Positions 7,728 through 16,922 of a stretch of DNA of 64,000 nt are shown here, piece after piece; within the stretch, counting starts at the first letter, position 1; each line of letters opens with the position of its first letter. A program made the translations under genes and the position numbers. This stretch comes from Enhygromyxa salina (GTDB lineage: Bacteria; Myxococcota_A; Polyangia; Nannocystales; Nannocystaceae): assembly GCF_002994635.1 (NCBI RefSeq), contig NZ_PVNL01000030.1:265330-329329 (forward strand). The letters run 5' to 3'. The notes beneath the pieces were generated by a model, which saw nothing but the letters and a program-made list of their open reading frames with translations, was not told the origin of the DNA and did no database searches.

Positions 7728-8973
7728 GGGTGCCTCGCTGCGCGAGTGGACGATGAGTCAGGCGATGGCGTGCCCGCCACCAGTCCTGCAGGAGCTTGTT
7801 GGCGAACACGTAGTCGTCTCGTTCGAGCTGCAGGTAGCCGTCGTGGATGAGCACGTGGATGACGTCTCGAAGCGCCTGCGGCTCACTCTCGGACGCGAGC
7901 GCCCGCGCGCTGGGGATCGAAAGCGCCCCCACGATCGCGGTCTCGCTGAGTAGATCGACGGCGAGCTCCGCCAGCTCACTGCCCAAGCTGGTCGAGAGTC
8001 GCTCTTCGTAGTGAGCCAGCTCGAGGTGGCCGTGCGAGCCGAGCAGATGGGTTTGATAGACCCGCTCGACGTCCGCACGGGTCACGTAGAACACCTTGCG
8101 CTGGCGTGCATCCTCGCGCAGCGATCGCCAGAACACCTGAACGTGATGCGGAACATGGATGCCCAGACGATCGAGGACCGCGTCAGATGCTCCCTCGGCC
8201 CAGCCAATCCGCGCATGATTGGCGAGCGCGCTCAGTGCCCCGCTCGCCGTCTCGCGGTCCCAGGGCGGGAGGTGAAAGCGGGTGAACGTGTTGAGGGTCG
8301 CGCTGAGCTTGGCCTGCGAGAGCACGGGAGCCAGGCCGATCGAGCTGGCGATCACAAAGCGGATCTGCCGGGTGTGTCGAATGCTGGCCGCGCGCAGCCA
8401 GGACATGAGCTGGTCGACGGCGGCGACGCGCGCTGGGGTAACTCTGTAGTCATGGCCCTTGAGCAGGCGGTTGACGAGGATCGCCAGCTCATCGAAGTAG
8501 ACGACCACGGGCGGCGTGTTGGCGACGAACTCGTCGAGCAGCCGGTTGGCCTTGCTCTGCCAGTCGGTCATCGTGCTGCGGATCTGAACCGCGAGCTCGC
8601 GCGCCTGAAGCTGCGTCACGTCGCCGAGCGCGTTGCGGAACACGTCAAGCGCCCGCTTGTGCAGCTCGCGGTGCTCGCGGCTGGCCAGCGCGAGCTCGAC
8701 CACCAGGTCCTCGGGCCCGGCCGCGCCCTGAAGATCGACGTGGACCGCGACGAACTCTCCCTCCAGGCGACGCGCGAGTTCGCGCATGATGCTCGTCTTG
8801 CCGATCCTCCGCGGAGCGGCGATAGCGATGTTTGCGCCATCCCGAATGAGCTCGGTGAGCTCCGCCAGCTCGGGTTCACGGCCCCAGAAGCGGTCCCCGT
8901 GCACCCAGTTCCCGACGTCGGAGGGGAGTGATCTCTCGAGCTTCGGCTTCGATGGCATCATTTTTGATGCCAT
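7720..8973 (-). CDS. Archaeal-type (ATPase_2-like) P-loop ATPase
   Basis: 417 residues. Walker A is IAAPRRIGKTS at residues 51-61 and Walker B is VVVYFDEL at about 155-162, preceded by an RFWGREPELAEL box typical of ATPase_2/ORC-like proteins. The C-terminal half looks like a winged-helix region (AIVGALSIPSARALA, then DVIHVLIHDGYLQLERDDYVF). This architecture is common in DNA-associated or signal-transducing NTPases. The start codon lies in one arm of a perfect 9-bp inverted repeat (8952-8973), so translation may be modulated. The next gene is another ATPase overlapping by 8 bp. I assign it to the T6SS accessory island by position only. Confidence 0.8.
   Translation of the reverse strand: MASKMMPSKPKLERSLPSDVGNWVHGDRFWGREPELAELTELIRDGANIAIAAPRRIGKTSIMRELARRLEGEFVAVHVDLQGAAGPEDLVVELALASREHRELHKRALDVFRNALGDVTQLQARELAVQIRSTMTDWQSKANRLLDEFVANTPPVVVYFDELAILVNRLLKGHDYRVTPARVAAVDQLMSWLRAASIRHTRQIRFVIASSIGLAPVLSQAKLSATLNTFTRFHLPPWDRETASGALSALANHARIGWAEGASDAVLDRLGIHVPHHVQVFWRSLREDARQRKVFYVTRADVERVYQTHLLGSHGHLELAHYEERLSTSLGSELAELAVDLLSETAIVGALSIPSARALASESEPQALRDVIHVLIHDGYLQLERDDYVFANKLLQDWWRARHRLTHRPLAQRGTHG
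8952..8973 (-). promoter_or_regulatory. Perfect hairpin enclosing the start codon of the ATPase gene
   Basis: ATGGCATCA (8952-8960) and TGATGCCAT (8965-8973) are exact reverse complements with a 4-nt T loop on the plus strand (A loop in the minus-strand transcript). In the mRNA the AUG at 8973 is the first base-paired triplet of the stem. A second in-frame AUG pair at codons 5-6 follows. Such a structure could limit initiation or favour the internal AUG. The pairing is seen; the regulatory role is inferred. Confidence 0.5.
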
Positions 8974-9040
8974 ATTCCTGGCCGCTGGTCAAGATGTTCC
9001 ATCAATCTAGATGGCAGCGTACGCGCTGCAAGGCGCTCGA

Positions 9041-10378
9041 TCAGTTGCCCGGCAACGCGAGCCCGCGCTGAAAGTCCGCGAAGGCCAAGCGCGCGAACAC
9101 GTCTTGGATCTGCCCATGCTGCGCTCCGGTGAGCGCCCAGGTGGCGATCTGCGCTCGACCCGTGGTTCGGGCCGCGAGCTCGAGCGCCAGCGGGTGGCGA
9201 CGTCGAGTCGGTACCGCGGCCAGGCTGCGCGCGAGGGCAGGTAGGTCCAACGCGGCCCCGTTCGAGTAGCGCAGCCGCGGATCGAGCTGACTGCGACGGC
9301 GGGCCCACCAGAACCGAACCGCGTCCGGGTCCGGCAGCCGCAGCTTGTCGTCGCCGCTGGGGATCACCCCTCGCTCGAGGTCGTCGCGGTCCAGCGGAGG
9401 AAGGCCATCGTCGTCCGCGTCGCCAACCCGCACGCCACGGTCCAGCCAGTGATCCGGCTCGTCGTCGCGCAGCCCCGCGATCGCACACACGACCTCCCCC
9501 GCGAGTCGAGCCAGCCGCGGGTCCTCGAGCAGCTCGAGCGCGAGATCAATCGCAGCCGGTCGCCCGGTCAGCCCAGCCGCCCAGACCAGCGCGCGCGTCG
9601 GTGCGTCGCGCAGCGTCGTGAGCAGGCGCTGGTGGACCGACGCGTCGCCCAGCATCGCGAGCCAGCCCAACGCCTCACGCTGCCTGGTCCCCCCACGCGG
9701 GCTGAAGGCCTCACGCGCGACAGCCAACCACGCGGGCATCTGACCGCGGATCAACCCGCTCTCGATCGCGGCCCAGCGCAGCGCGTCGTCTTCGTGCTGC
9801 ATCAACGGATGCAGCAGGTGCAGCGCCGACGGAGCGCCCGTGTGACGGGCGAGCTGTGCGGCAGCGCGTCGGACCTCGAGGTCTTCCGCGCCCAACCACG
9901 CCACCAGTCGCTGACCGGCGTTGACCCGGTGGGCAGCCAGGATTTGCAGTCGGCTGGCGAGGACCCGCGGCGCGAGCCGATCGAGATCCCGCCCCAGCCA
10001 CGGGACCAGTCCGTCGCGCTGGCTGAGCGAGAGCCCCCGGACCAGACCGCGGTGCCCGACCTCCTCGGCCCGATCCAAGCTCGCCAGCAGCTGCTCGCAG
10101 GCGTCGAGTCCGGCCCCGTGGAGGATCGCCAGGCCGACCGCGGCGGTGCGGAATTCATCGTCGTCAACCTCGTTCAGCGCGGGCAGCAGCAGCCGCTCGA
10201 CCACGATCGGCCCGCCCACGCGCAGCGCCTCGAGGTGGGCGAGCAACCGCTGCTCCGGCCCCGCGCGCAGCTTGGCGACGCTGAACTTGGGCGAGTCGAC
10301 GCAATTGGACCAGGTCTCGACGAGGAACTCGGCCTCATCAAGGTGCTCTCGCATGATGTCCCAGATGACATCGCTCAT
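9041..10378 (-). CDS. TIGR02270-like HEAT-repeat protein, T6SS-associated
   Basis: 445 residues beginning MSDVIWDIMREHLDEAEFLVE, with a middle built of helical HEAT-like repeats (e.g. DLEVRRAAAQLARHTG, DDALRWAAIESGLIRGQ). A conserved WWARRRSQLDPRLRYSNG segment near the C-terminus fits the TIGR02270 family. Members occur in several copies in myxobacteria and are frequently found in T6SS neighbourhoods; their function is unknown. It is the first gene of the minus-strand run and is divergent from vgrG, with about 55 bp between the two starts. It therefore probably shares a promoter region with vgrG. Confidence 0.75.
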   Translation of the reverse strand: MSDVIWDIMREHLDEAEFLVETWSNCVDSPKFSVAKLRAGPEQRLLAHLEALRVGGPIVVERLLLPALNEVDDDEFRTAAVGLAILHGAGLDACEQLLASLDRAEEVGHRGLVRGLSLSQRDGLVPWLGRDLDRLAPRVLASRLQILAAHRVNAGQRLVAWLGAEDLEVRRAAAQLARHTGAPSALHLLHPLMQHEDDALRWAAIESGLIRGQMPAWLAVAREAFSPRGGTRQREALGWLAMLGDASVHQRLLTTLRDAPTRALVWAAGLTGRPAAIDLALELLEDPRLARLAGEVVCAIAGLRDDEPDHWLDRGVRVGDADDDGLPPLDRDDLERGVIPSGDDKLRLPDPDAVRFWWARRRSQLDPRLRYSNGAALDLPALARSLAAVPTRRRHPLALELAARTTGRAQIATWALTGAQHGQIQDVFARLAFADFQRGLALPGN

Positions 10379-10433
10379 CGGTCGTCGAGCCCGCTGAGTG
10401 TTATACGCTGTCAGAGCCTCCGCGAGCCAATCG

Positions 10434-12554
10434 ATGCCTGAACGTCTCCCGCCTGTCAGCTATGAGCTCGCGCTGTCCGACCACGCCGACGTCGCGTGGC
10501 AAGTGACCCGCGTCAGCGTCAGCGAGGCGCTCAACGAGCCGTACCGGGCGGTCATCGACGCGCGCACCGAGGCCGAGCACTTCGACACCGACACGCTGCT
10601 TGGCTGTGACGCGGCGCTGACTCTCGTCCGCGGACATGGCCCCGCGCGCGCCGTGTGTGGGCTGGTCTCGCGCATCGACTTTCTCGGCGTCGGCGATCCC
10701 CACCTGCTGTTGCGCTTTTACGTGATCCCGGCCGCGGCCGTGCTGCGCCGCAGGGTGGACTCGCGGATCTGGCAGCAGATCGACGTGCGCGAGCTCGTCA
10801 AGCAGGTCCTGGGGGTTGGGCTGAGCGACTACGGGCGCGAGCTGGACTTCGCGGGCATCGAGCGCGGGCACGCGCTGCGCGACTACTGCGTGCAGTATCG
10901 AGAGTCGGACTTCGACTTTGTCTCGCGCCTGCTCGAGGAAGAGGGCATCTCGTACGAGTTCATCCACGACGCCAAATCGAAGCTCGAGCGGCTCACCCTG
11001 CGCGACGCCAACGCCCAGTACGCCGAGCTCGAGGGCGCCCACGGCAGCGCCGAGCTGCCGATCATCACCAGCAACCCGAGCGAGGCCGACGTCGAGTCGA
11101 TTCAGGAGTTCGAGTGGACCAAGGAGCTGGGCTCGACCAGCGTGCTGCGCCGCGACTTCGACTGGAGGACCCCGCGGCACTTGCTGAGCGCGCTCGACGA
11201 GGGCGCGGACGATCGCGGCCGCGACCGCCGGGTCTACGCCCACGGCACCCGGCGCTTCATCGAGGACGAGCTCGAGATCCGGGCCAAGGATCAGCGCCTC
11301 GCCAGCGCGCTGGCTGCTCGGGTCGCGCGTGGTCGCAGCAACGTCACGGCCATGCGGCCCGGCCTGCGGTTTCGGGTCGTCGGTCACTATCGGATGGACC
11401 TCGAGCAGGAGTACCTGGTGACCCACGTTCGCCACAGCGGCGCCGAGGTCGACGTCAGCACCAGCGGCACCGCGGGCGAGACCTACATGAACGAGTTCGA
11501 GTGCGTGCCCTTCGACGCGCCGATCCGGCCCCTAGCGAAGACCCCCAAGCCGCGCGAGTACGGGCCGCAGACCGCGATCGTGACCGGGCCCGAGAGCGAG
11601 GACATTCACACCGACGAGCTTGGGCGGATCCAGGTCCAGTTCTACTGGCAGGAGCACCCGAGCTACGCCGCGGACGCGTCGTGCTGGATTCGCTGCTCGC
11701 AGAGCTGGGCGGGGATGGGCTGGGGCGCGCAGTTCATCCCGCGGATCGGCATGGAGGTGGTCGTCGAGTTTCTCGAGGGCAACCCCGATCGCCCGCTGGT
11801 GACCGGCTGCGTCTACAACTCCGAGCACATGCCGCCGTTTGCGTTGCCTGATCACAAGACCCAGAGCGGCTGGCGAACCGAGTCGTCGCCGGGCGGCGGC
11901 GGTTCCAACGAGCTGCGCTTCGAGGACGCCGCGGGCGACGAAGAGATCTACCTGCACGGTGAGAAGGACTGGACGATCGAGATCGAGGACGACAAGCGCG
12001 AGACGATCGGTCACGACGAGTCGTTCTCGATCGGGCACGACCAGACCGGGCAGATCGGCAACAACCAAACCCTCACGGTTGGCTGCAACCAGGTCGAGAC
12101 GATCGGGCTCAGCCGGACCGACACGGTCGGCGCCAGCGCGGTCGAGACGGTGGGCGTGGCCAAGAGCGTGACCGTGGGCACCGTGCTCGACGAGCGGATC
12201 GGCAGCAACCGGACCACCGCGATCGGCGAGGATCACACGCTGAGCGTGGGCGGCGACGCGAGCGAGACCGTGGCCGGGGACAAGTCGGTCGCGTCGAACA
12301 AGCTCACGGTCGAGAGCGCGGACGCGATGACGGTGACCAGCGCCAACACCTACTCGCTCGAGGTCACGGATCGGCTCACCGTGAAGGGCGACGAGAAGGT
12401 CATCGTCGAGGCCGCCGAGGAGATGGTCTTCAAGTGCGGGGACGCGTCGATCACCCTGAAGAAAGATGGGAAGATCCAGATCAAGGGCAAGGACGTGCTG
12501 GTCAAGGGCTCGGGCAATGTGGTGATCAAGGGCCAGGAAGTGGCCGAGAACTAA
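10434..12554 (+). CDS. vgrG: Type VI secretion system spike protein VgrG
   Basis: About 706 residues from the ATG at 10434. An upstream in-frame GTG at 10398 exists but adds only non-conserved residues. The N-terminal gp27-like domain contains RIDFLGVGDPHLLLRFYVIPA and YCVQYRESDFDFVSRLLEEEGI, a VgrG hallmark. The OB-fold/gp5-like part includes DELGRIQVQFYW and SQSWAGMGWGAQFIPRIGMEVVV split across two strands. The C-terminal third is the repetitive beta-needle (ETIGHDESFSIGHDQTGQ and so on) ending in IKGKDVLVKGSGNVVIKG. No effector domain is appended. It would form the membrane-puncturing tip and carry cargo such as the adjacent lipase. The stop lies 13 bp from the stop of the convergent lipase gene. 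Confidence 0.96.
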   Translation: MPERLPPVSYELALSDHADVAWQVTRVSVSEALNEPYRAVIDARTEAEHFDTDTLLGCDAALTLVRGHGPARAVCGLVSRIDFLGVGDPHLLLRFYVIPAAAVLRRRVDSRIWQQIDVRELVKQVLGVGLSDYGRELDFAGIERGHALRDYCVQYRESDFDFVSRLLEEEGISYEFIHDAKSKLERLTLRDANAQYAELEGAHGSAELPIITSNPSEADVESIQEFEWTKELGSTSVLRRDFDWRTPRHLLSALDEGADDRGRDRRVYAHGTRRFIEDELEIRAKDQRLASALAARVARGRSNVTAMRPGLRFRVVGHYRMDLEQEYLVTHVRHSGAEVDVSTSGTAGETYMNEFECVPFDAPIRPLAKTPKPREYGPQTAIVTGPESEDIHTDELGRIQVQFYWQEHPSYAADASCWIRCSQSWAGMGWGAQFIPRIGMEVVVEFLEGNPDRPLVTGCVYNSEHMPPFALPDHKTQSGWRTESSPGGGGSNELRFEDAAGDEEIYLHGEKDWTIEIEDDKRETIGHDESFSIGHDQTGQIGNNQTLTVGCNQVETIGLSRTDTVGASAVETVGVAKSVTVGTVLDERIGSNRTTAIGEDHTLSVGGDASETVAGDKSVASNKLTVESADAMTVTSANTYSLEVTDRLTVKGDEKVIVEAAEEMVFKCGDASITLKKDGKIQIKGKDVLVKGSGNVVIKGQEVAEN

Positions 12555-12567
12555 TCAGCGAGGCACG

Positions 12568-13980
12568 TCAGCACGCGCGGTTTGGCTGGTTGTGGTGAAT
12601 GATGCGTTGCCAGTTGGGCGCCGGCTCGTGCGGGTAAATGTCGACTTGAAAGCCCGGGATCCGACGCATGGCTTCCCGCGCGTTGCCGTCGGCGCGCCCG
12701 TAGTGGCATGACCAGTGGATGAAGTTCATGCGCAGCATCGCGAGGTCCGCGACGCCGAGCTGCGGGCTGGCGGCGAGCCGGCTGTGGATACCCTGGAGGA
12801 TCGCCGGGATCGCGTACTCCGAGGTGTTGGGGACGCTGCGAAACGGAACGCCGTGACTGCGTGCCTGCCTGTGCATGAGCTCGAGGTAGACCTTCTCGAG
12901 CCCGGGGTCGATCGAGGACCGGACCCACGCGACCCGGCCGTCGTAGGAGTAGCGCGTCGACGGCAGCCCGTTCGGGTCTTCGCGCATCTCGTCGTAGCTG
13001 AGCGAGAACTCTGGCGGCTGGGTGCCAGCGTAGTGCTCGTGGATCATGCGCTGGGCGAACGCCGAGTAGCGCTGCATCAGCTCGTCGCGACACGCGAGCG
13101 CCTCTGCTCGGGTCGCGAAGTTGCCGAACGCGGGCTGGACCGGCACCACGGTCTCGCCGCGAGCCCGATAGCCCCCGCCGATGTCGGAGTGGGCCCCGGG
13201 ATACACGATCTCGACGCCGCCGCTGGGGACCGCGCCCGAGCGCGAGCGAATCGAGTTGGACGCGAAGTTCTTGCGGTACTCGTTCGCGGCCACGAAGTGG
13301 CAGATCGCCTGAGCGGAGCTGTCGTCGAGGTGCACGTTGACGTCGGCGTTGTCGGCGTCCGAGGTGTCGGCGCCGTCGCGGGGCGTGCCGATCGCGGCGA
13401 CGGTGTCGAACAGGCCGACGAACCGCACCGTGGCCTCGGGCAGCTGTACCCGGCCGAGGTCAGTCGGCTCGTCGTCGAGCAAGAACCCGGTCCGGACTGG
13501 CTCGAACGAGCGCCGGTTGACGCAATTGACGAAGTAGCGCGCCGCCGCGGCGCCGCGGCTGAACCCGAAGGTGTCGACGAGGATCTCCGCGTAGCCGCGA
13601 CCTCGCGCCTCTTGCTCGAGTCGTCGGCAGGCCGCGTGAACCCGGGCCGAGACCCCGGTGTTGCCGGTCCCGAGCGCCGCGTCGACCATGTCGTCCGAGC
13701 CGTTGGTGTTGGTGCCGATCCCCTCGAGGTACACCCCCCGCCGCCGTCGCTCGCTGCCGTCGCCGTCGTGGTCCGAGGCGTTCGAGTACAGCTGATACAG
13801 CAGCGCGACGTTGGACTTCGCGTTGGCGTAGCTGCCCTCGCGGCTGCCCCCGGCGTTCTCGAGGTTGTTGAGGGTGCCGTCGAAGAAGAAGCCGATCTCG
13901 AGCGTGCGGGATGAGCTCGAGCTCGACCCGCTAGAGCTCGCTCCACCCGACTGCGTGACTCGCTCGCCTTGCTCGACCAT
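12568..13980 (-). CDS. Tle1-like T6SS phospholipase effector (DUF2235 alpha/beta hydrolase)
   Basis: 470 residues. After a Ser-rich leader, EIGFFFDGTLNN (about residue 28) is the DUF2235/Tle1 opening. The nucleophile elbow GFSRG places Ser141 as catalytic, with an Asp in FVGLFDTVAAIG and a His in GAHSDIGGGY as likely triad partners. Tle1 enzymes are antibacterial phospholipases injected by T6SS into the target periplasm. There is no signal peptide, as expected for a T6SS cargo. The gene converges on vgrG with 13 bp between stops. I see no obvious immunity gene directly beside it; the next gene is a penicillin-acylase-like lipoprotein. The effector role is inferred from family and context. Confidence 0.9.
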   Translation of the reverse strand: MVEQGERVTQSGGASSSGSSSSSSRTLEIGFFFDGTLNNLENAGGSREGSYANAKSNVALLYQLYSNASDHDGDGSERRRRGVYLEGIGTNTNGSDDMVDAALGTGNTGVSARVHAACRRLEQEARGRGYAEILVDTFGFSRGAAAARYFVNCVNRRSFEPVRTGFLLDDEPTDLGRVQLPEATVRFVGLFDTVAAIGTPRDGADTSDADNADVNVHLDDSSAQAICHFVAANEYRKNFASNSIRSRSGAVPSGGVEIVYPGAHSDIGGGYRARGETVVPVQPAFGNFATRAEALACRDELMQRYSAFAQRMIHEHYAGTQPPEFSLSYDEMREDPNGLPSTRYSYDGRVAWVRSSIDPGLEKVYLELMHRQARSHGVPFRSVPNTSEYAIPAILQGIHSRLAASPQLGVADLAMLRMNFIHWSCHYGRADGNAREAMRRIPGFQVDIYPHEPAPNWQRIIHHNQPNRAC

Positions 13981-14056
13981 GCGCGTGAGCGAGGGTACCC
14001 CGTGGTCACGCGAATGAGGCTATGCTGGCCGCCGCGCCGTGTCGCGCGAGCTCCCA

Positions 14057-16612
14057 ATGCACCTACGTCGTCGTTTGTCGAAGTTTCCTGCGTGTCGTGT
14101 CGCGTTGTTGCTCCCGCCGTTGCTCGGCAGCTGCGGGCCGGCCGAGGGTGATCCTGGTCCCGAGCCCGGGGTCGTCGACGTGTACGTCGATGCCCAGGGC
14201 GTCGCCCACGTCTACGCGCCGACCGACGCGAGCCTGTTTTGGGCCTCGGGGTATCTGCAGGCCGAGGCTCGGCTGGCGCAGATGGTGCTGCTGCGTCGTC
14301 GCGCGCTCGGGCGCCAGGCGGAGGTGCTCGGCGTAGGCAAGGTCGACGAGGACGAGCTGTCGCGGATCATGAATTTTCGTGACCTCGGCGCCCGCGACAT
14401 CGAGCGGGTCCGCGAGCAACACCCCGACGACTACGCGCTGTACGAGGCCTGGGTCGCGGGGGTCAACGCGTATATCGAGGAGCTGGCCAGTGACGAGCGC
14501 GATCGGCCCGTCGGGCTTGGACCCGAGGGGCTCGATCTGATCCCCGAGCCGTGGACGGTGGCGGACGTCGGGGCGATCGCCAAGCTCCTGATGTTCGGCA
14601 ACTCCAACAGCCTCGAGAACGAGCTGCTCACGACCGTGCTGCTGCGCATCGATCCGACCTTGTTCGACGCGCTCGAGCTGCCGCTGCCGGCCTATCCGAT
14701 CTTCACGCTGCCGCCCGAACATCGCCCGGCGCCCGGCGCTGCGCTGCCGCTCGGGCTAGGAAACCTGGCGCTGCCGCCCGCGCCCGACGTCGATCCGCGC
14801 CCGACGATCGCCGGGCTGAAGCGCCTGCACGAGACCCTCGCCGAATTCTCGGTCGAGGGCTCCAACGCGTGGGCGGTCGCGGGCGCGCACACGGCCACGG
14901 GTGGGCCGCTGCTGGCCAACGATCCACACCAGCCGATGTCGAGCCCGTCGATCGTCTACGCCACGCACCTCGACAGTAAGTCCGCGGGTGGCAACTACGC
15001 CGTCGCAGGGTTCGCGTTCGCGGGCTCGCCAGGGGTCCAGCTGGGCCACACCCAGAGCGTGGCCTGGGGCGCGACCACGGGCACGGCTGACGTCATGGAT
15101 CTGTGGTCGGTGAGCGTGAACGCCGACGCGCAGACCGTGCAAGTGGGTGATGCCAGCGTCGCCTACGTGCCGCGGACCGAGACGATCGGCGTGCGCGGCC
15201 AGTCCGACGTGGTCCTGGTCGTCGACGAGGTGCCGGGCTACGGGCTGCTGCTCGGCGACGCGCTGCTGCTCGATCTGGGCATCGACGAAGCGTTCGTCGC
15301 GGGCGCGGATCGTCGGCTGTTGCTCAATTGGACCGGGTTCACGGCCGGCAACGAGCTCCCAGCGTTCATGGCCATGAGCCGCTCGACGAGCGTCGATGAA
15401 TTTCAGGCCGCCGCCGACATGATGGAGGTCGGAACCTTCAACTGGCTGTTCGCCGACGCCCAGAGCATCGCCTATCGCTCGCGTATCTTGGTGCCCGATC
15501 GCGGCAGTCCGAGCGCAATGGCGATCCCGTTCTCGATGCTCGATGGCGCCGACGCCAGCAGCTACTGGAGCGGCGCCTACCTGGCCGACGCGCTGTTGCC
15601 CGCCAGCCGCGACCCGGCCCAGGGCTACTTGCTCAGCTCCAACAACGATCCCTACGGGTTCACCGAGGACGGCGACGTCCGCAATGATCCCTTCTACTTC
15701 GGGACCTTCTTCCTGCCCGGGTTTCGGGCCCAGCGTGGCGACGACGAGCTGCGCCGGTTGATCGCCGACGGCTCGGTCGACGTCGCCGCGATGCAGGCGC
15801 TGCAGACCGACAACCACCTGACCGAGGCCGACATGCTGCTGCCAGTGGTCAGCGCCGCGTGGGCGGCCGTCGCCAGCGATCCCGATCTCGCGCAGTACGA
15901 GGGGCGGGCCGACATCGAGTCGCTCGTGACCCAGCTCGAGGGCTGGGACCGGCGCATGGCCGCCGACTCCGGGCCCGCGATCGGGTTCTTCGTGTTCGCC
16001 AACGAGCTCGCCCGGGTCACCGTTGGCGACGAGATGTCGCTGGTGTTCGAGGCTGTCGTCGGCGCCGCGCCAGCGTTCCCGCTCAAGTTCAGCGCGCTCA
16101 CGATCACGGAGGCCTACGCGAACGCCAGCGTGTTGCTCGACGGTACGCCCGAGGCCCTGGCGCTCGCGGCCCTCGACGCGACCGCCGTGTGGCTGGCGGA
16201 TCGCTATGGCAGCGTCGACATGAGCGGGCTGCGCTGGGATGCGATCCACAAGACCCGGTTCGAGTCCCCGATCGACGCGCTGACCTGGGGCGACGTCGGG
16301 ACCGCGGGCTCGGTCGGCTCACTCAACCAACTGACCGGCCGCTACTTTGACGCCAACGGCGACGTGGCCCCGGAGTTCATCAGCAAGCACGGCCCCATGT
16401 TCCGCTCGGTGGTCGCGTTTGGACCCGAGGGTCCGCGCATGCACTACAACTTCGCGCCTGGCAACGGCGGCTCGCCCAACGCGGACTTCTGGGGCGACTT
16501 GGTCGACGCCTGGGTCGCCGGGACCTACGTGGAGATGCCCTTCGCGCGCGAGGACGTCGAAGCGGCGGCCGTCGAGACCCGGCGGCTGACCGCGCCCGAG
16601 CCGTTTCAGTGA
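14057..16612 (+). CDS. Penicillin/acyl-homoserine-lactone acylase family lipoprotein (Ntn hydrolase)
   Basis: About 851 residues from the ATG at 14057; a GTG at 14039 is an alternative start. The N-terminus is a lipoprotein signal (VALLLPPLLGSC). The family pattern is clear: VYVDAQGVAHVYAPTDASLFWASGYLQAEARL in two blocks, and an autocatalytic cleavage site before a Ser nucleophile in EGSNAWAV (Ser encoded at 14861). This is followed by NDPHQP, which is typical of penicillin acylases. Processing would give alpha and beta chains at the outer membrane. Substrates in the family include beta-lactams and N-acyl-homoserine lactones, and the substrate here cannot be read from sequence. It is divergent from the lipase gene. 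Confidence 0.9.
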   Translation: MHLRRRLSKFPACRVALLLPPLLGSCGPAEGDPGPEPGVVDVYVDAQGVAHVYAPTDASLFWASGYLQAEARLAQMVLLRRRALGRQAEVLGVGKVDEDELSRIMNFRDLGARDIERVREQHPDDYALYEAWVAGVNAYIEELASDERDRPVGLGPEGLDLIPEPWTVADVGAIAKLLMFGNSNSLENELLTTVLLRIDPTLFDALELPLPAYPIFTLPPEHRPAPGAALPLGLGNLALPPAPDVDPRPTIAGLKRLHETLAEFSVEGSNAWAVAGAHTATGGPLLANDPHQPMSSPSIVYATHLDSKSAGGNYAVAGFAFAGSPGVQLGHTQSVAWGATTGTADVMDLWSVSVNADAQTVQVGDASVAYVPRTETIGVRGQSDVVLVVDEVPGYGLLLGDALLLDLGIDEAFVAGADRRLLLNWTGFTAGNELPAFMAMSRSTSVDEFQAAADMMEVGTFNWLFADAQSIAYRSRILVPDRGSPSAMAIPFSMLDGADASSYWSGAYLADALLPASRDPAQGYLLSSNNDPYGFTEDGDVRNDPFYFGTFFLPGFRAQRGDDELRRLIADGSVDVAAMQALQTDNHLTEADMLLPVVSAAWAAVASDPDLAQYEGRADIESLVTQLEGWDRRMAADSGPAIGFFVFANELARVTVGDEMSLVFEAVVGAAPAFPLKFSALTITEAYANASVLLDGTPEALALAALDATAVWLADRYGSVDMSGLRWDAIHKTRFESPIDALTWGDVGTAGSVGSLNQLTGRYFDANGDVAPEFISKHGPMFRSVVAFGPEGPRMHYNFAPGNGGSPNADFWGDLVDAWVAGTYVEMPFAREDVEAAAVETRRLTAPEPFQ

Positions 16613-16670
16613 CGCCGCGCGTGGACCAGCTGGGAGCGCGGTCTCAGCAGCGAAGCGGCCGTGGTCGGAG

Positions 16671-16922
16671 ATGTATGGTAGTTTGGCCATGATGCGCGAC
16701 GACGCACAGGCGCGGCAGCAACGGGCGAAAATTCGGCGCGAGACCTGGCGACTCGAGCCACTCTCTGACTCGCCGCCTTCGCCGCCAGCGAGCCTCAACG
16801 AGCGACTCGAGCAGCTCGAGCAGTTGCGCCGAATCGCGTTTGCCTTGCAAGGTGTCCCCTATCCCGAAGGTCCGACACCCAAAGACGAGCGGCGAAAGTG
16901 GCCGGTGGAGCGCATCGGTTGA
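16671..16922 (+). CDS. Small protein of unknown function paired with a nucleotidyltransferase-like gene
   Basis: 83 residues from the ATG at 16671; ATGs at 16689/16692 are also possible. It is charged and helical, with the segment LNERLEQLEQLRRIAFALQG and a C-terminal PKDERRKWPVERIG. It has no signal peptide or transmembrane segment. Its stop TGA overlaps a TTG that could initiate the downstream nucleotidyltransferase gene, so the two are probably translated together. The tight pairing is reminiscent of a toxin-antitoxin or modification pair. I recognise no family and the function is unknown. Confidence 0.6.
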   Translation: MYGSLAMMRDDAQARQQRAKIRRETWRLEPLSDSPPSPPASLNERLEQLEQLRRIAFALQGVPYPEGPTPKDERRKWPVERIG

